A DNA stretch of 64,000 bases from Triglochin maritima (lineage: Eukaryota; Streptophyta; Magnoliopsida; Alismatales; Juncaginaceae), in NCBI GenBank assembly GCA_963682175.1, contig OY821793.1:25007493-25071492 (forward strand). The letters run 5' to 3'. Numbering within the stretch: the stretch's first letter is position 1; every line of letters starts with the position of its first letter. This document shows positions 22,563 to 39,199 of this stretch, one piece after another. The notes under the pieces were generated by a model. That model had not been told where the DNA came from, did not search any database, and worked only from the letters and a program-made list of their open reading frames with translations. The translations under genes were made by a program, and so were the position numbers.

Positions 22563-23020
22563 TATGCGTCTGCATTTGGTAGGAATCTTTAACTTCATGC
22601 GTTAAAATAGGTGTTTTGTTCTTTGATTTGGTGTCTTCAAGTTCAACAGTGAATACCTCTCAATATGCATGTTGTTGCGCCAAACAACATTTTTGACATC
22701 CGCTTGCAGAACACGTATATTGGTGGGGGGAATTCAAATGACATTTTAGAAGCTTACCTTCCAAAGCTTACAGTACATGAAACACCTTTCATTATTTTTC
22801 GTTTCTTTTGATCCCATTCATGATACAACGCATTGAAATTCAAGTAATGTTCAGTTATTCACTGTAATATCACAAATATAATAAGAAAAATATTATTTAC
22901 TAAGGAAGAATATTAACGTATTATGATGAAAAGGTTTAAATAAATGCTTAAAAGTGTAATACGCAAGTAGATTATGTAATTTATCCAGCTCATATTAAAA
23001 CGTGTATTATTTCACCAAAA
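22563..23020. other. Intergenic DNA upstream of the SnRK1 beta gene
   Basis: AT-rich; it should include the promoter of the SnRK1 beta-3 gene, whose 5' leader starts near 23020. No specific element recognised. Confidence 0.4.
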
Positions 23021-24948
23021 AGGAAGCACGAAATTCCCGAAAAAGCTCAGAAACCTCAACACCAAACCGAATTCGATTCCTCGCCTTCTACGATCGTCGG
23101 CGTTCCTCGGCACATCCTTCCGCTTCCAATTTCTCCGATCCCACCAGGTATTACACCTCCAACCTCCTTTTTTTCTCTGGAATTCTAGTTTTCCATGAAT
23201 CGAGGTTTAGGGTTCGAAACTAAAGTTCCGGAGGCATGCTTGGGGTTTCGGTTGTTGTTTCGGCTAAGAAAGTTGACGTTTTTATGGAAATTAACGGGAC
23301 TTGATCTGCTTGGTTGGTTAGTAATTGGAGAAGATTGTAACTTTGTAAGTATTGGCTTGTGGGAGTGAGAAAAGGTGGTTGGATTTAGGGTTTATGCTTT
23401 TGTAATTCAACGTCGTTCGAACTTTCGGAGAAGTGTCAATGATCTTCTGCACAATTGTTGTTTTCCGACCGATCGTGCTTTGGTTGGAGTCGTTTGTCGT
23501 TGGCTTGCTTTGAGAAGGTCAGATCAAGAGACGCGCGAATCAGGCTTCAGTTTGTTATATGCTTGGTAGCTCTTGGTGGTCTTGACTCTTGACGAAGAGC
23601 AGAGTGCTTCAATTCGAGTATTCTAGCAAGTGAAGTTTGCTAGAAGGAGTTGTTAAGATTTCATTTCTAATTGGTTTCAGAGGGCTTTGCTATTATAATT
23701 TCAGTGTCTTGTAAAGGCGTGTTTTGCGAATTGGGGGAGTCCAATTATGTTATTATGTTTAATGGTGTAGCAAATGGGGTAGCTGGGATTTTTTTTCCTG
23801 TTACAGATTTTGTTGTCGTACTGGTCTTGATAATTGTTCTTGTGCTTGCTTGATTACAAAGAAGAAAAACATTTTATCCCGACATGATAATCTTATTGTC
23901 TAGGTTTTGTCCTAACCTCCTATTGCTCCATACATTGACTTAATTGATGACTGCATGGCAATTTGGTAATATGGCCATTGTTGCCACATAGTTATCAAGA
24001 TTCATAAGAATCATAATGTTTTACCATCACTGATCACTATATTGTCACCTTGTCAGCTATTTCATCTTCTTTCATATGTGGTTATCACTAAACATGGGCG
24101 TTTGATCTATAATGTACCCATGGCAATAACTAGAATGCCAGGGTTTTAGCACGTGAAAGAAGTTACCATCAATCTTAAAAGTGGCACTTGATTATCAAAA
24201 AAATTGATGCCACCTTTTTCTGATCCTGTTACTCTAGTGTTTGTATTTCTTACCATGCAGTTGCACTACATTATCTTAAATTTTCAAATATGTCTAGAAT
24301 CGTGCATGTAGTTTATATTGTTAAGCTCTCTTTTATGATCATCTTTGCTATTTCAGGTTCCCTTGTGAATTTTCTGAAGCCTTAATCTCAATCAAATTTT
24401 ACCTTTTAAAAGATTTTTTTATTAAAAATCTTCCGACCTGACTAAATCGTCAAAATGACCTCCTCTGCTTTACCTATTGGTGTTACGTCTATCTTTCCTT
24501 TAGCTCATGTTTTAAGGTATTTGCCTTTATTCCATGTTCTCACTCAACATGTTTGTATAGACTACACTAACCTTCTTGCTTTGTAGTAGTCTAAATGTTG
24601 CTACCAAGCATACTGTAATCAAAATTTGGCAATTCAAGTTTTCCACGTCACACAACTCTTTTTTTAAAATTGAGTTTGTTAAACATGCATTCTTCCAAGA
24701 ACTGATCTTTGAACACTCGCAAATAAAAAAGATTGTCATTTCTAGTTGAGTCTCAGTGCTTTTCTGTTCGAGAAGGTTTGTTGTTGTTAGTCAGATGAAT
24801 TTGGTAAGTGTGGCTTATATATACTGATAAGGGAGCTTTTATACACTCAAAAAACTTAATATTCCTTCATTCATTTTGCAATATGATAATTTAGTCTCAT
24901 TTCACAGAAATTCTGGCTAACTCTTTAGTGGATTTCTCCCCCCTTCAG
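23020..24948 (+). other. 5' UTR exon and leader intron of the SnRK1 beta-3 gene (inferred)
   Basis: A C/T-rich leader ends at 23147 with the donor CCACCAG/GTATTAC. The matching acceptor is CCCCTTCAG at 24948, 45 bp before the start codon. The 1.8-kb interval has only short reading frames, and leader introns are common in plant housekeeping genes. Confidence 0.55.
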
Positions 24949-24993
24949 GTTTACCAGCAGCCTTGAGGTGAGCAACCTTGACTAGCTACCATC

Positions 24994-25398
24994 ATGGCTA
25001 AACAATTTCGGGCAGAAGAGGTAAGGACCTGATGAGTAGGTCTTTAGATTAATTGTAATGGTTGAATGGATGTAGAATATATGATGCAGGATGGAACGAG
25101 TGTTGTGGGATTTGAAGTCCCCAGATCGCCTGATTCAAGTTACACTAACTCCTTTCCGGAAGACGAAGCACGGGATCCCCCACTTGTTCCTCCACATTTG
25201 CAGCATACGTTGCTAAGTTGTCAAACTAGCAGAGATTTTTCAAGTCGTCTGCCGATACCACAACATGTGGTTCTCAACCACCTTTACATTGAAAATCGTG
25301 AGGCCCCAAGATCAGTTGCTGCTCTTGGGTTCACGCATCGCTTTCGATCGAAATTTGTCACTGTTCTTTATAAACCAATCACAAGACGAGGAACTTGA
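24994..25398 (+). CDS. KINB3: SnRK1 (SNF1-related kinase) regulatory subunit beta-3
   Basis: Two coding exons, 24994-25020 (MAKQFRAEE) and 25090-25398, give 111 aa, close to the roughly 114 aa of the plant family. The protein opens with DGTSVVGFEVPRSP. It then contains the C-terminal AMPKBI/ASC interaction domain, recognisable by ARDPPLVPPHLQHTLL, VVLNHLYIENREAPRSV and ALGFTHRFRSKFVTV. It lacks the N-myristoylated extension and glycogen-binding domain of other beta subunits, as expected for the plant-specific beta-3 class. Its role is to bridge the catalytic alpha and the gamma subunit of the SnRK1 energy-sensing kinase. The start was chosen at 24994 because the downstream frame opens at a perfect acceptor (ATGATGCAG). 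It is tail-to-tail with CDC48, about 960 bp apart. Confidence 0.94.
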
Positions 25399-26358
25399 GT
25401 TATGACTTTTGAGGACTAATTATTCCATATTGTCCATTTTTCTCACAATGCAAACGTGATGTGCTTCTGATTGAACCCTATCAATGTTTGGGTAACTTGC
25501 TGGAGGGGGTGCAGTTTTCCTCTCTTTTTTCTTTTACTTCACGAGAAACGGTTTGGTTTTTTGTTGTGAAAAAATTGTAAATATATTACCCGATCTCAGA
25601 CATGAAAGCACAGCTGGGAAGCCAAAACATGGGTGTGAACGACACTTGGGTCTCTATAATGTACTTCAGAATAGATACACAGTCTCATTGAAATCGCCAG
25701 GGGCATATCATGAGAACCTGAACAAGATACTTTCTCTTGCAGATATCTAAGGGGCAAAAAAAAAGACGTCGAGACAAATCGGATCCAAATACACCAGTGT
25801 GCTTAATCGGGATGACACCTGTACAACAGATAAAACGGCAAGTTTCTCTTAATTTTTCTTTGAAGCTTCCTTCCTACTACAAATCTCTCCTCGGAAGATC
25901 TGTACTACTACAACGTGTGATTGATACTATGGTCTAGAACTTCATTTCTATGATTTTCCCTTGTTTTGAAACAAAAGATAGGAAAGTCACCCAAAGTATG
26001 TTTTTTTAAGGTCCAAACTACTAATCACCTAGAACTCAATTTCGAAATCAAATTCTCCGATTCCCGGAAATTCTTCCCACCCTTACTTTCTGTTCTCTGC
26101 CCCCAAGTACACCCAAATTAACCAGTGGAAGACAGATCTATCCCAGCCGAAAGATGGTTCACGCTAACTTGTAAAACAGGGGATGTTAAAGCAACCATTA
26201 CTTACGACCACCTAACATAAACCTTAGTAAAAAAAAGATTGCGCACTGCCATAACCATTCAGTATCCAAAAGTAAATTGTATGTTTTGCACATTAACTTA
26301 TACATATTTCCACAAGATGCAAGCAAACATCATGAGTCTAACATTCGAACACATCAAG
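25399..26358. other. Convergent 3' regions of the SnRK1 beta-3 and CDC48 genes
   Basis: The two genes end facing each other. The interval should hold both 3' UTRs; no further gene is recognised. Confidence 0.55.
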
Positions 26359-32348
<5,990 letters not shown>

Positions 32349-32425
32349 GGTCGGAGCAACGATCGAGGGAAGGAGACGATAAAAGGAAGGTTCGAGATTG
32401 GATTGGAGTGGGAGACGAAGAAGGG

Positions 32426-32434
32426 TATTTATAG
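32426..32434 (-). promoter_or_regulatory. TATA box of CDC48
   Basis: On the minus strand CTATAAATA lies about 80 bp upstream of the CDC48 start codon, in a GC-balanced leader region. Position and sequence fit a core promoter, though the leader would be short. Confidence 0.5.
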
Positions 32435-32698
32435 TGGGGGGTTTCCACCTACTTTTTCTCCAATGGGAAGTGGTTTGCGGCTTGACGGCTGATCTGAGCC
32501 GTTGGATTGGAGATCGGACGGTTGGTCGTTGTTTCGGTTTTCGGAGGATTTGAGTTTCGGAGGTTTTCTTTCTTGCTTGCTGGAAAAGCCGATGGTTTGA
32601 GGACTCGGGTTCGGTTTGTTCGTTATTCGGATCCGGATCTGACACGAGGAAGAATAAATAATAATAATAATAAGGGTTTTAGAGATAGAGAGTGGAAC

Positions 32699-33321
32699 TA
32701 GTGTCGTTCGTGGGGCGGATTTGTGGTTGCGCTCTACCCACGACCTGTTAACCCGTCGGACTAAATGGGGCAGGTTGTGGTTGATGTGTTACCCGTCCCG
32801 TTAATCCGTTTACTCGTTACAATATAATTATAAAATATACAATATAATTATAAAATAAAAAATATACATTTTCAGTGATCCTAATTTCTTTGCTTTATGA
32901 TTTTGTTATTTTTAGTGATCCTAATTTCTTTGCCTTATAACAAAAATAACAAACAAAGTTGGTTTGTATTTGTTTTATTTCATATTCCTATCTTAACAGA
33001 TCTTTCATTCTACTTTTCTTTTTCTTCAATTTCTCATTCTCAATTTACAAATGCAAATCGATAAAGGACATAATCTCCGCACCAATAATATCATAATCAC
33101 TCTTGATTTACGTATCTATCTACAAATAACATCATAATCACTTCGCAATTGCATGTATGGTTTTTAGTTTTTAGTTTGTTGTTGAAGCTTGAAGCAAACA
33201 TATATACTACATTTCTAACTTAACCTGTTTCGTCCGCTTAACCCGCCCCACGTAACCCGCCCTTAAGTGGGGCGAGTAGCTGTCAATTTTTTTAACCAAC
33301 CTCGTCCCGTTTGCAGCCCTA
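32699..33321. mobile_element. hAT-like non-autonomous element
   Basis: The 8-bp direct repeat AGTGGAAC occurs at 32691-32698 and 33322-33329. The element between begins TAGTGTCGTTCGTGGGGCGG and its right end, reverse-complemented, begins TAGGGCTGCAAACGGGACGA. Both ends carry variants of the ACCCGCCCC/AACCCG motif. An 8-bp duplication and a TAGGG-type end fit the hAT superfamily. No coding capacity. Confidence 0.68.
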
Positions 33322-33329
33322 AGTGGAAC

Positions 33330-34686
33330 CACAAGAGTTTGGGTTTTTTGAACGAGTAGTCCTAGATGAGTTCAAAATTGGGTTCCAAACATTTTCTAGT
33401 AGTGTACATAATTGTTTTTTGCAAAATAATCACTTAAATAATATCCACACATGAAGAGGATCAGTGTGAAAATTACCAAAATGTAATTGTTCCATATTGC
33501 TGGGACGTGTAATGGCTCATGTGAAATCATCATGTGGTAGATATTTAATAGTATTATATTTCGTTTCCTTGCCTATGTCTGGATATTTAATAGATTTTGT
33601 CTGGATCATGTGTTAGTTTATCTAAGTAAGTATTTGTCTAGATTCTCTTTAGCTACGTCTGGAATTTGTTATCTATGTCCGGATATTTTGTCAAATATCT
33701 CTAAAGTTATGTTTGGATTTCATTATAACATTTGATGATTGTGTTATGTCGTAATGTAATATATAATATGTAGATCAAAAGATTGTGTGTATGTCTGTCA
33801 ATTTTGTGGAATCTTTGCAACGTGAAATTGTGATCTGTGATATCCAGACTATTGTGTGTTACTTGTTTGACACATTACCAACCTATATCTGAACAACTAT
33901 ATATCTAGATATTTGATTACGATATATCTTGTTCAAACATTTGCTGACATGCCCAACAAATCTGTCGTCAATATATCTATATTTGATATTTGATTACGAT
34001 ATATCTGAACATTTGCAGACATATCTGTCGTCAATAATCAGTCTCATAAACTTGTTAATCTATATCCAAATGAATAAATATAGTCACCATATATATTTAT
34101 AGACCTCATACTAATTCGAAAAATGTAGTGTGATATGTGTTTGGATAAGTGATGATATAAGATAATTGTGTATTGTATAACTGTTGACACCTCGTATGTA
34201 TGTCCAGACAAATACAATTATTCATGATACCTTTGGTGGGAGAAACAAAATCAAAATGGTTAGAACTTATCTAGATAAATCTATAAGGTTGTAAAATGAC
34301 ATTAAATGAAGTGAAAAAACGTCATAGCCACCACCACCACCATCACATTGCATTAAATGTGATGATAAAATATCATTATTGATGAGAAATTAAATAACAA
34401 TTTTTACACGTGGTCTTTGCTTTCAAAGTGATATCTAAGAAATGGACGATGGACAATATTAAGGATTGATGTTGTTTGATGTTCACCAATGTGACGTTGC
34501 AGTGCAACAAAAGTGCTAAAATAGAAGCCCACCAGCATCATCAATTTTCAATTGATTTCAAAGTTTAGGTTACCGAGTGTTTTTATACATCAAGCTAGCA
34601 TATCATTCGATCAAGTCCTATTGTGATTGATATCTGCATGATATTCATGTCTTGAGTTTATTATTGGTCAATTATATTTAACACAT
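33330..34686. other. AT-rich intergenic DNA with degenerate short repeats
   Basis: Variants of TATGTCTGGATATTT recur loosely between about 33560 and 34020. No gene recognised. Confidence 0.4.
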
Positions 34687-34689
34687 TCA

Positions 34690-35150
34690 GGGCATTCCTT
34701 AACGGGGGAAAATCCCCCCCCCCCCCCCCCCCCACGCCCGGTCATCCCTGACTGGGTCGATGACCTGGGCGTTTTCGTCGACCCGGTCATTAAATAAATA
34801 AATAATTTTTTGATTTTTTTTGTTTTGATTTTTGTTTTGATTTTTTTAATTTTTTGGTTTGAGTTTTTTTTATTTTATTTTTTTGAAAATACGTTTTATA
34901 ATTGTTTTGATTTTTTAGAATTTTTTTTAATTTTTTTTAAATTTTTACCAAGATGGACCCCGAAATGATGTGGAGGAGAGAGATAAGTTGTTGTGGGTTG
35001 TGTTGGGTTGTGGTTAAGATGTGAATAGTATAGGAAAGAGAAGAAAGTGGGTTGAGGAAAGAGAAAGCTGATGTGGAAGAGAGAGAAAGTTGATTTTGAA
35101 GAAAGAGAGAGCTGATGACCGGGTCGTCCAGGTCATGGTTAGTGATGGTC
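34690..35150 (+). mobile_element. Harbinger-type MITE, copy 1
   Basis: 461 bp flanked by TCA on both sides (34687-34689, 35151-35153). The left end is GGGCATTCCTTAACGG and the right end (complement) GACCATCACTAACC. Inside: a run of 20 C at 34714-34733, a GACCCGGTC block, a T-rich tract, then the shared segment beginning ACCAAGATGGACCCCGAAAT. Confidence 0.88.
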
Positions 35151-35357
35151 TCACCGTGTTGTCATGTTATATATTGTAATGTTATCCATGTTTTGTTTTA
35201 CTTAGTTTCTTTATTTCTATGTCTATGTTATTGAAAGGTGAGCGGTATTTAATCTTTTTTATTTTTTTAAATAATACAGACTCCTTAGGCCTAGACTTCA
35301 GAAAATTGTATGAAATAACATAGATTATGGAAGCTTGAACCAATTTCAAGAGTATAA

Positions 35358-35885
35358 GAGCATTCCTTAACAGCAAGTTTTTTGAGGTCATACACGACCT
35401 CACGACCGGTTGAAGATGCCCGCAAGTTTTTAACGCGGGAAAAAGAAGGTCGAAGATGCCCGGGTCGTCGACCTAGGTGTTGAAACGCCCGGGTCGACGA
35501 CCCGGTTGTCCGGGTTAGCCAACCCGGACGCGCCATGTGGCGCGTCCGGGTTGAATTTTTTTATTTTTTGATTTTTGGTTTTGTTTTTGTTTTGAATTTT
35601 TTGTTAGAGATTTTTTTTTATTTTTTTATGAAAATACGTTTTATAATTATCTTGATTTTTTAGAATTTTTTTTATTTTTTTTAAATTTTTACCAAGATGG
35701 ACCCCGAAATGATGTGGAGGAGAGAGATAGGTTGTTGTTGGGTTGTGGTTAAGAGGTGAATAGTGTAGGAAAGAGAAGAAGTTGGGTTGAGCAAAGAGAA
35801 AGCTGATGTGGAAGAGAGAGAAAACTGATTTTGAAGAGAGAGAGAGCTGATGACCAGGTCGTCCAGGTCATGGTTAGTGATGACC
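35358..35885 (+). mobile_element. Harbinger-type MITE, copy 2
   Basis: 528 bp flanked by TAA on both sides (35355-35357, 35886-35888). The left end is GAGCATTCCTTAAC and the right end (complement) GGTCATCACTAACC. Near the left end it has GC palindromes such as GGGTCGACGACCCGG and CCGGACGCGCCATGTGGCGC, then the same T-rich tract and ACCAAGATGGACCCCGAAAT segment as copy 1. Confidence 0.9.
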
Positions 35886-35888
35886 TAA

Positions 35889-36850
35889 GAAAACGGTGAA
35901 CGTCAAACGTAATTTCGAACAAAACCAGATGTAATAAGCTTCTTTCGATGAAATTACTTGTCCTTCATGTCTTAAGCATGATCGAGTAAATAACATGCAC
36001 TCATGGGTAATATCCATGTTCGCAATCGCAAACTTGAGGCATTTATATGCAAATATTTGTAAACACACCATTAATGTAGATCTACCCAACCGTAAACAAA
36101 CCAAAGAACTTCATTGTCATATCTTCCGGCAGCAACAACTTGCCAACTGTCTCTCACAACCTTCCTTATTCCACATGACAGCTTCCCACTAACAATAATA
36201 AACCTACGGTAGCTTTAGAGCTTGCATGTGTGAGGAGTTTGGTTGGGTGGTGGTGAAAATTTGTTTACATGGGAGGAAGAGAAGCATGTTGCGATTGTTT
36301 TGGTGGGAGAGAAAAACATATGTTTTTGCTTTGTCTTGAGTTCATGGGATGATTTTGTACTAAGCTTGTCCGAAGACAAGACAGAGATGAAGGAAGGATC
36401 TCTGTTGCAAAAGCAAAAGAGTTAAAGAAGAAAGTCAAAAGTTATTGGGAGGTACAATTGTCCCACTTCTGTAAGTTTAGCTGTTTAGGGGAAGTTTTTT
36501 TTTAATTATTTTGCAATATCAAATAGATGTAAAGGTGCTGTTGGTTATAATTTATTTAGCACGACTAGTTTGAGAGAAAATAGGAGATTTGTTTATTTCC
36601 ATCAGAGTTGGGTTGAGGTTGAAACTAAACTCATCAAAATGATTCCACTCTCTCGTAAGTAATAAGAAGCAGCCTCTGACTGATTGTGTACAACTTTTTG
36701 AACTTTTTTTGCCATCAAAATCCCCCTTGATCAACAATCACACTAATCTGCAAGTAGATTAGTAGTATGACGTCAAAAACAATCTAAAGCCAAGGTAATG
36801 ACTAATAAGCCATTAAGAACCAGTCACCAAACAAGCTTGAAATCTGAACC
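35889..36850. other. Intergenic DNA, nothing recognised
   Basis: Mixed composition with only short open frames and no recognisable protein or repeat. Confidence 0.4.
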
Positions 36851-36853
36851 TAA

Positions 36854-37040
36854 GGGCACCCTTAACGGGGGTGCCCCGCCCGGGCGCCCTGGTCGGGCGC
36901 CCGGGCGCACCCCCGTTAACGGGCGGGGCGCCCGTGGGGCGCCCGCCCGGGCCACCCGCCCGGGCGCTTGCCCGGGCGGTGGGCGTCCCGGGCAGACGCC
37001 CGGGCGCCCATGGGAGGGGGACACGTGTCCCCCTCCCATT
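36854..37040. repeat. GC-rich palindromic block of the Harbinger element
   Basis: Overlapping palindromes built from GCCCGGGC and GGGCGCCC, ending in a perfect hairpin on either side of ACACGTGT (GGGAGGGGGACACGTGTCCC, extended by CCTCCCAT). Very rich in CpG. Any open frames through it are composition artefacts. Confidence 0.85.
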
Positions 37041-37189
37041 GGTGATTAATTTTTTTTTTTTGAATTTTTTTTGTTTTGATTTTGTTATTAGTGGATTGGG
37101 TATTTGTTATAAATGTGGGGTAATAATTTTTTGTAAGTAATTAAAATTAAGAAATTTCCAGAACCAATACACTGTTTAATCACGGGTGC

Positions 37190-37300
37190 AATATTTAATC
37201 ACGGGTGCACTATTTTCAATCACGCGTGCACTGTTTGCAATCACGCGTGCACTATTTGCAATCACGCGTACACTATGTGCAATCACGCGTGAACAGTGCA
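37190..37300. repeat. About six ~25-bp CACGCGTG repeats upstream of the transposase
   Basis: Units of the type TGCAATCACGCGTGCACTAT repeat with a spacing of about 25 bp; the first two copies read CACGGGTG. They lie about 100-200 bp upstream of the transposase ATG and just before a TATA-like CTATAAATA at about 37325, so they could be protein-binding sites in the promoter. Confidence 0.85.
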
Positions 37301-37399
37301 ACAAATACATCCAAATCATCCCAACTATAAATACATCTATTTATCTCCTGATTCCTCACATTTCCTTAACTTCTCAACTTGTAGCTTCTTCTCTCATCA

Positions 37400-38707
37400 A
37401 TGTCGGATAATAGTTTAAACTCCGGTCAATCGGACGATGATAACTGGAATGAGACATTAAATCTAATGGACCGTGCTATTGAATTAGCCGGACAGGCTGT
37501 TTACGAAAGGACTACACGTCCTAAGCAACGTCGAAGGAGAACGACGAACCCAGATAGAGATCGTGAACTAGGTTACAGACGCCTTGTAGACGATTATTTC
37601 TCTGACAACCCTGTGTATTCTGATAGTCTTTTCAGGACAAGATTTCGGATGAGAAAACATGTCTTCCTGCGCATCCACAATGCCATCGAAGCATCTGATG
37701 TCTTCTTCCAACGAACACCGGACGCAACTGGTAGGATGAGCATCTCCGGTCTACAAAAAAGTACGGCAGCAATGCGAATGCTAGCATATGGCGTTGCCGC
37801 TGATGGGATCGATGAGTACCTACGAATGAGTGCGGCAACATCCAGAAATGCTCTCCTCAAATTCTGTGAAGGTGTTATTCGCATCTTCGGCCCTGAGTAT
37901 TTACGTCGGCCAACTGCAAATGACTTGGCACGCCTACTTTACGTTGGTGAGCAACGTGGGTTTCCAGGTATGATGGGGAGTATCGATTGTATGCACTGGG
38001 AGTGGAAAAACTGCCCAGCTGCTTGGAAGGGACAACATCAAGGACGTGCTGGGAAAGCAACTCTGATCCTTGAGGCGGTGGCATCGTACGACTTATGGAT
38101 CTGGCACTCCTTCTTCGGAATACCGGGTTCATGCAATGACTTAAACGTCCTGCAACAATCTCCGGTTTTCGACGACATACTAGAAGGCCGAGCACCACCT
38201 GTTAATTATGAGGTAAACGGTGTTCAATATGATATGGGATACTATCTTACTGATGGTATTTATCCACAGTGGGCGGCCTTCATCCAATCCATCCTTCACC
38301 CTCACACCCCAAAGCACAGATTGTTTGCTGAAGTGCAGGAGGCAACGCGTAAAGATGTTGAACGCGCTTTCGGAGTGTTGCAAGCGAGGTTCGCGATCAT
38401 CAGAAACCCGGCTCTTGCCTGGAGCAAGGACGTTCTGTCCAAAATAATGACAGCTTGTATCATCATGCATAACATGATAGTGGAGGACGAACGCGACTGC
38501 TATGCTAATTTTGGAGATATTCGCGAATTTATGGAAGATCGTCCTGGAACTTCAGCTGAGGCAACGTCGTATTCAACCGATCGTATAGCGGATATTCACG
38601 AGTTTTTTGTCAATCAAGATCGAGTGCGTGACAGGAACCAACATTTGGATCTGAAAGGCGATTTAATTGAGCATATATGGCAACGCTACGGACGAGGAGC
38701 GGTTTGA
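37400..38707 (+). CDS. PIF/Harbinger transposase
   Basis: A single 435-aa open frame without introns, starting at an ATG just after the CACGCGTG repeats and TATA box. It has a basic N-terminal segment (TTRPKQRRRRTTNPDR), a helical region with FRTRFRMRKHVFLRIH, and the DDE_Tnp_4 nuclease fold. The likely catalytic acids lie in GMMGSIDCMHWEWKNCP (Asp), GIPGSCNDLNVL (Asp) and TRKDVERAFGVLQARF (Glu), followed by IMTACIIMHNMIVEDE, all hallmarks of plant PIF/Harbinger proteins. It cuts and pastes DNA at TNA targets in the nucleus, in characterised cases together with a Myb-like partner that is not encoded here. No stop or frameshift is seen, so it may be functional. Confidence 0.95.
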   Translation: MSDNSLNSGQSDDDNWNETLNLMDRAIELAGQAVYERTTRPKQRRRRTTNPDRDRELGYRRLVDDYFSDNPVYSDSLFRTRFRMRKHVFLRIHNAIEASDVFFQRTPDATGRMSISGLQKSTAAMRMLAYGVAADGIDEYLRMSAATSRNALLKFCEGVIRIFGPEYLRRPTANDLARLLYVGEQRGFPGMMGSIDCMHWEWKNCPAAWKGQHQGRAGKATLILEAVASYDLWIWHSFFGIPGSCNDLNVLQQSPVFDDILEGRAPPVNYEVNGVQYDMGYYLTDGIYPQWAAFIQSILHPHTPKHRLFAEVQEATRKDVERAFGVLQARFAIIRNPALAWSKDVLSKIMTACIIMHNMIVEDERDCYANFGDIREFMEDRPGTSAEATSYSTDRIADIHEFFVNQDRVRDRNQHLDLKGDLIEHIWQRYGRGAV

Positions 38708-39199
38708 AAATCGGTTAACGTAGTTGGTCATGTAGTATTTAAAAGTTTAGTTTATGTAATATGTACTGTTGTTTCTTAACTTTGATTGTAATATTTCCTA
38801 TTTCAGTTTGTCTTAAATGTAACGTGGCTCCGTAATATTTAATAATAATTTCGTGATTTACCAGTAATTATTAACAATATTTCGAGTTAAAATATAATTA
38901 TAATGTAATTAAACTTAGATTTATATAAAATGTATTTTGTTAAATGTTGTGTGAGAATTAAATTTGTTTAATTAAGAAATGATGTGGATGAAAGAGAGTG
39001 TAGGGTGGGTGGGGGTAGCCTGGGCATGGGTAAGGGGATTTTTTGGGTGGGTTGGGTGAGCTGACGTGGCAGAGAGAGAATCTGACGTGGCAGAGAGAGA
39101 GTGCAGGGCGCCCGGGGGTAGCCCGGGCGCTGTTAAATATGCTCTAAAACATCATAAAAAAGTATACAACCTACGCCCGACACCGACACTTGTTTAAAG

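Larger units (their letters stand above)
36854..39144 (+). mobile_element. Complete PIF/Harbinger element
   Basis: 2291 bp flanked by TAA on both sides (36851-36853, 39145-39147). The ends are GGGCACCCTTAACGG and (complement) GAGCATATTTAACAG. It holds an intact transposase gene. The left 190 bp is extremely GC-rich (GCCCGGGCG-type palindromes) followed by a T-rich tract. The right end shares GAAATGATGTGGA and CTGACGTGGCAGAGAGAGA-type sequence with the four short copies in this window, which makes it or a sister their likely transposase source. No Myb-like second gene, usual in this superfamily, fits in the remaining space. Confidence 0.9.

Noticed and set aside
25066..25398. SnRK1 beta-3 starting at an unspliced MDVEY
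   Set aside because: That position is not an ATG in a good context and the next bases contain a clear acceptor (ATGATGCAG); splicing to MAKQFRAEE fits better.
36798..37140. Pro/Gly/Arg-rich open frames in three frames
   Set aside because: Composition artefact of the GC-rich palindromic block at the left end of the Harbinger element.
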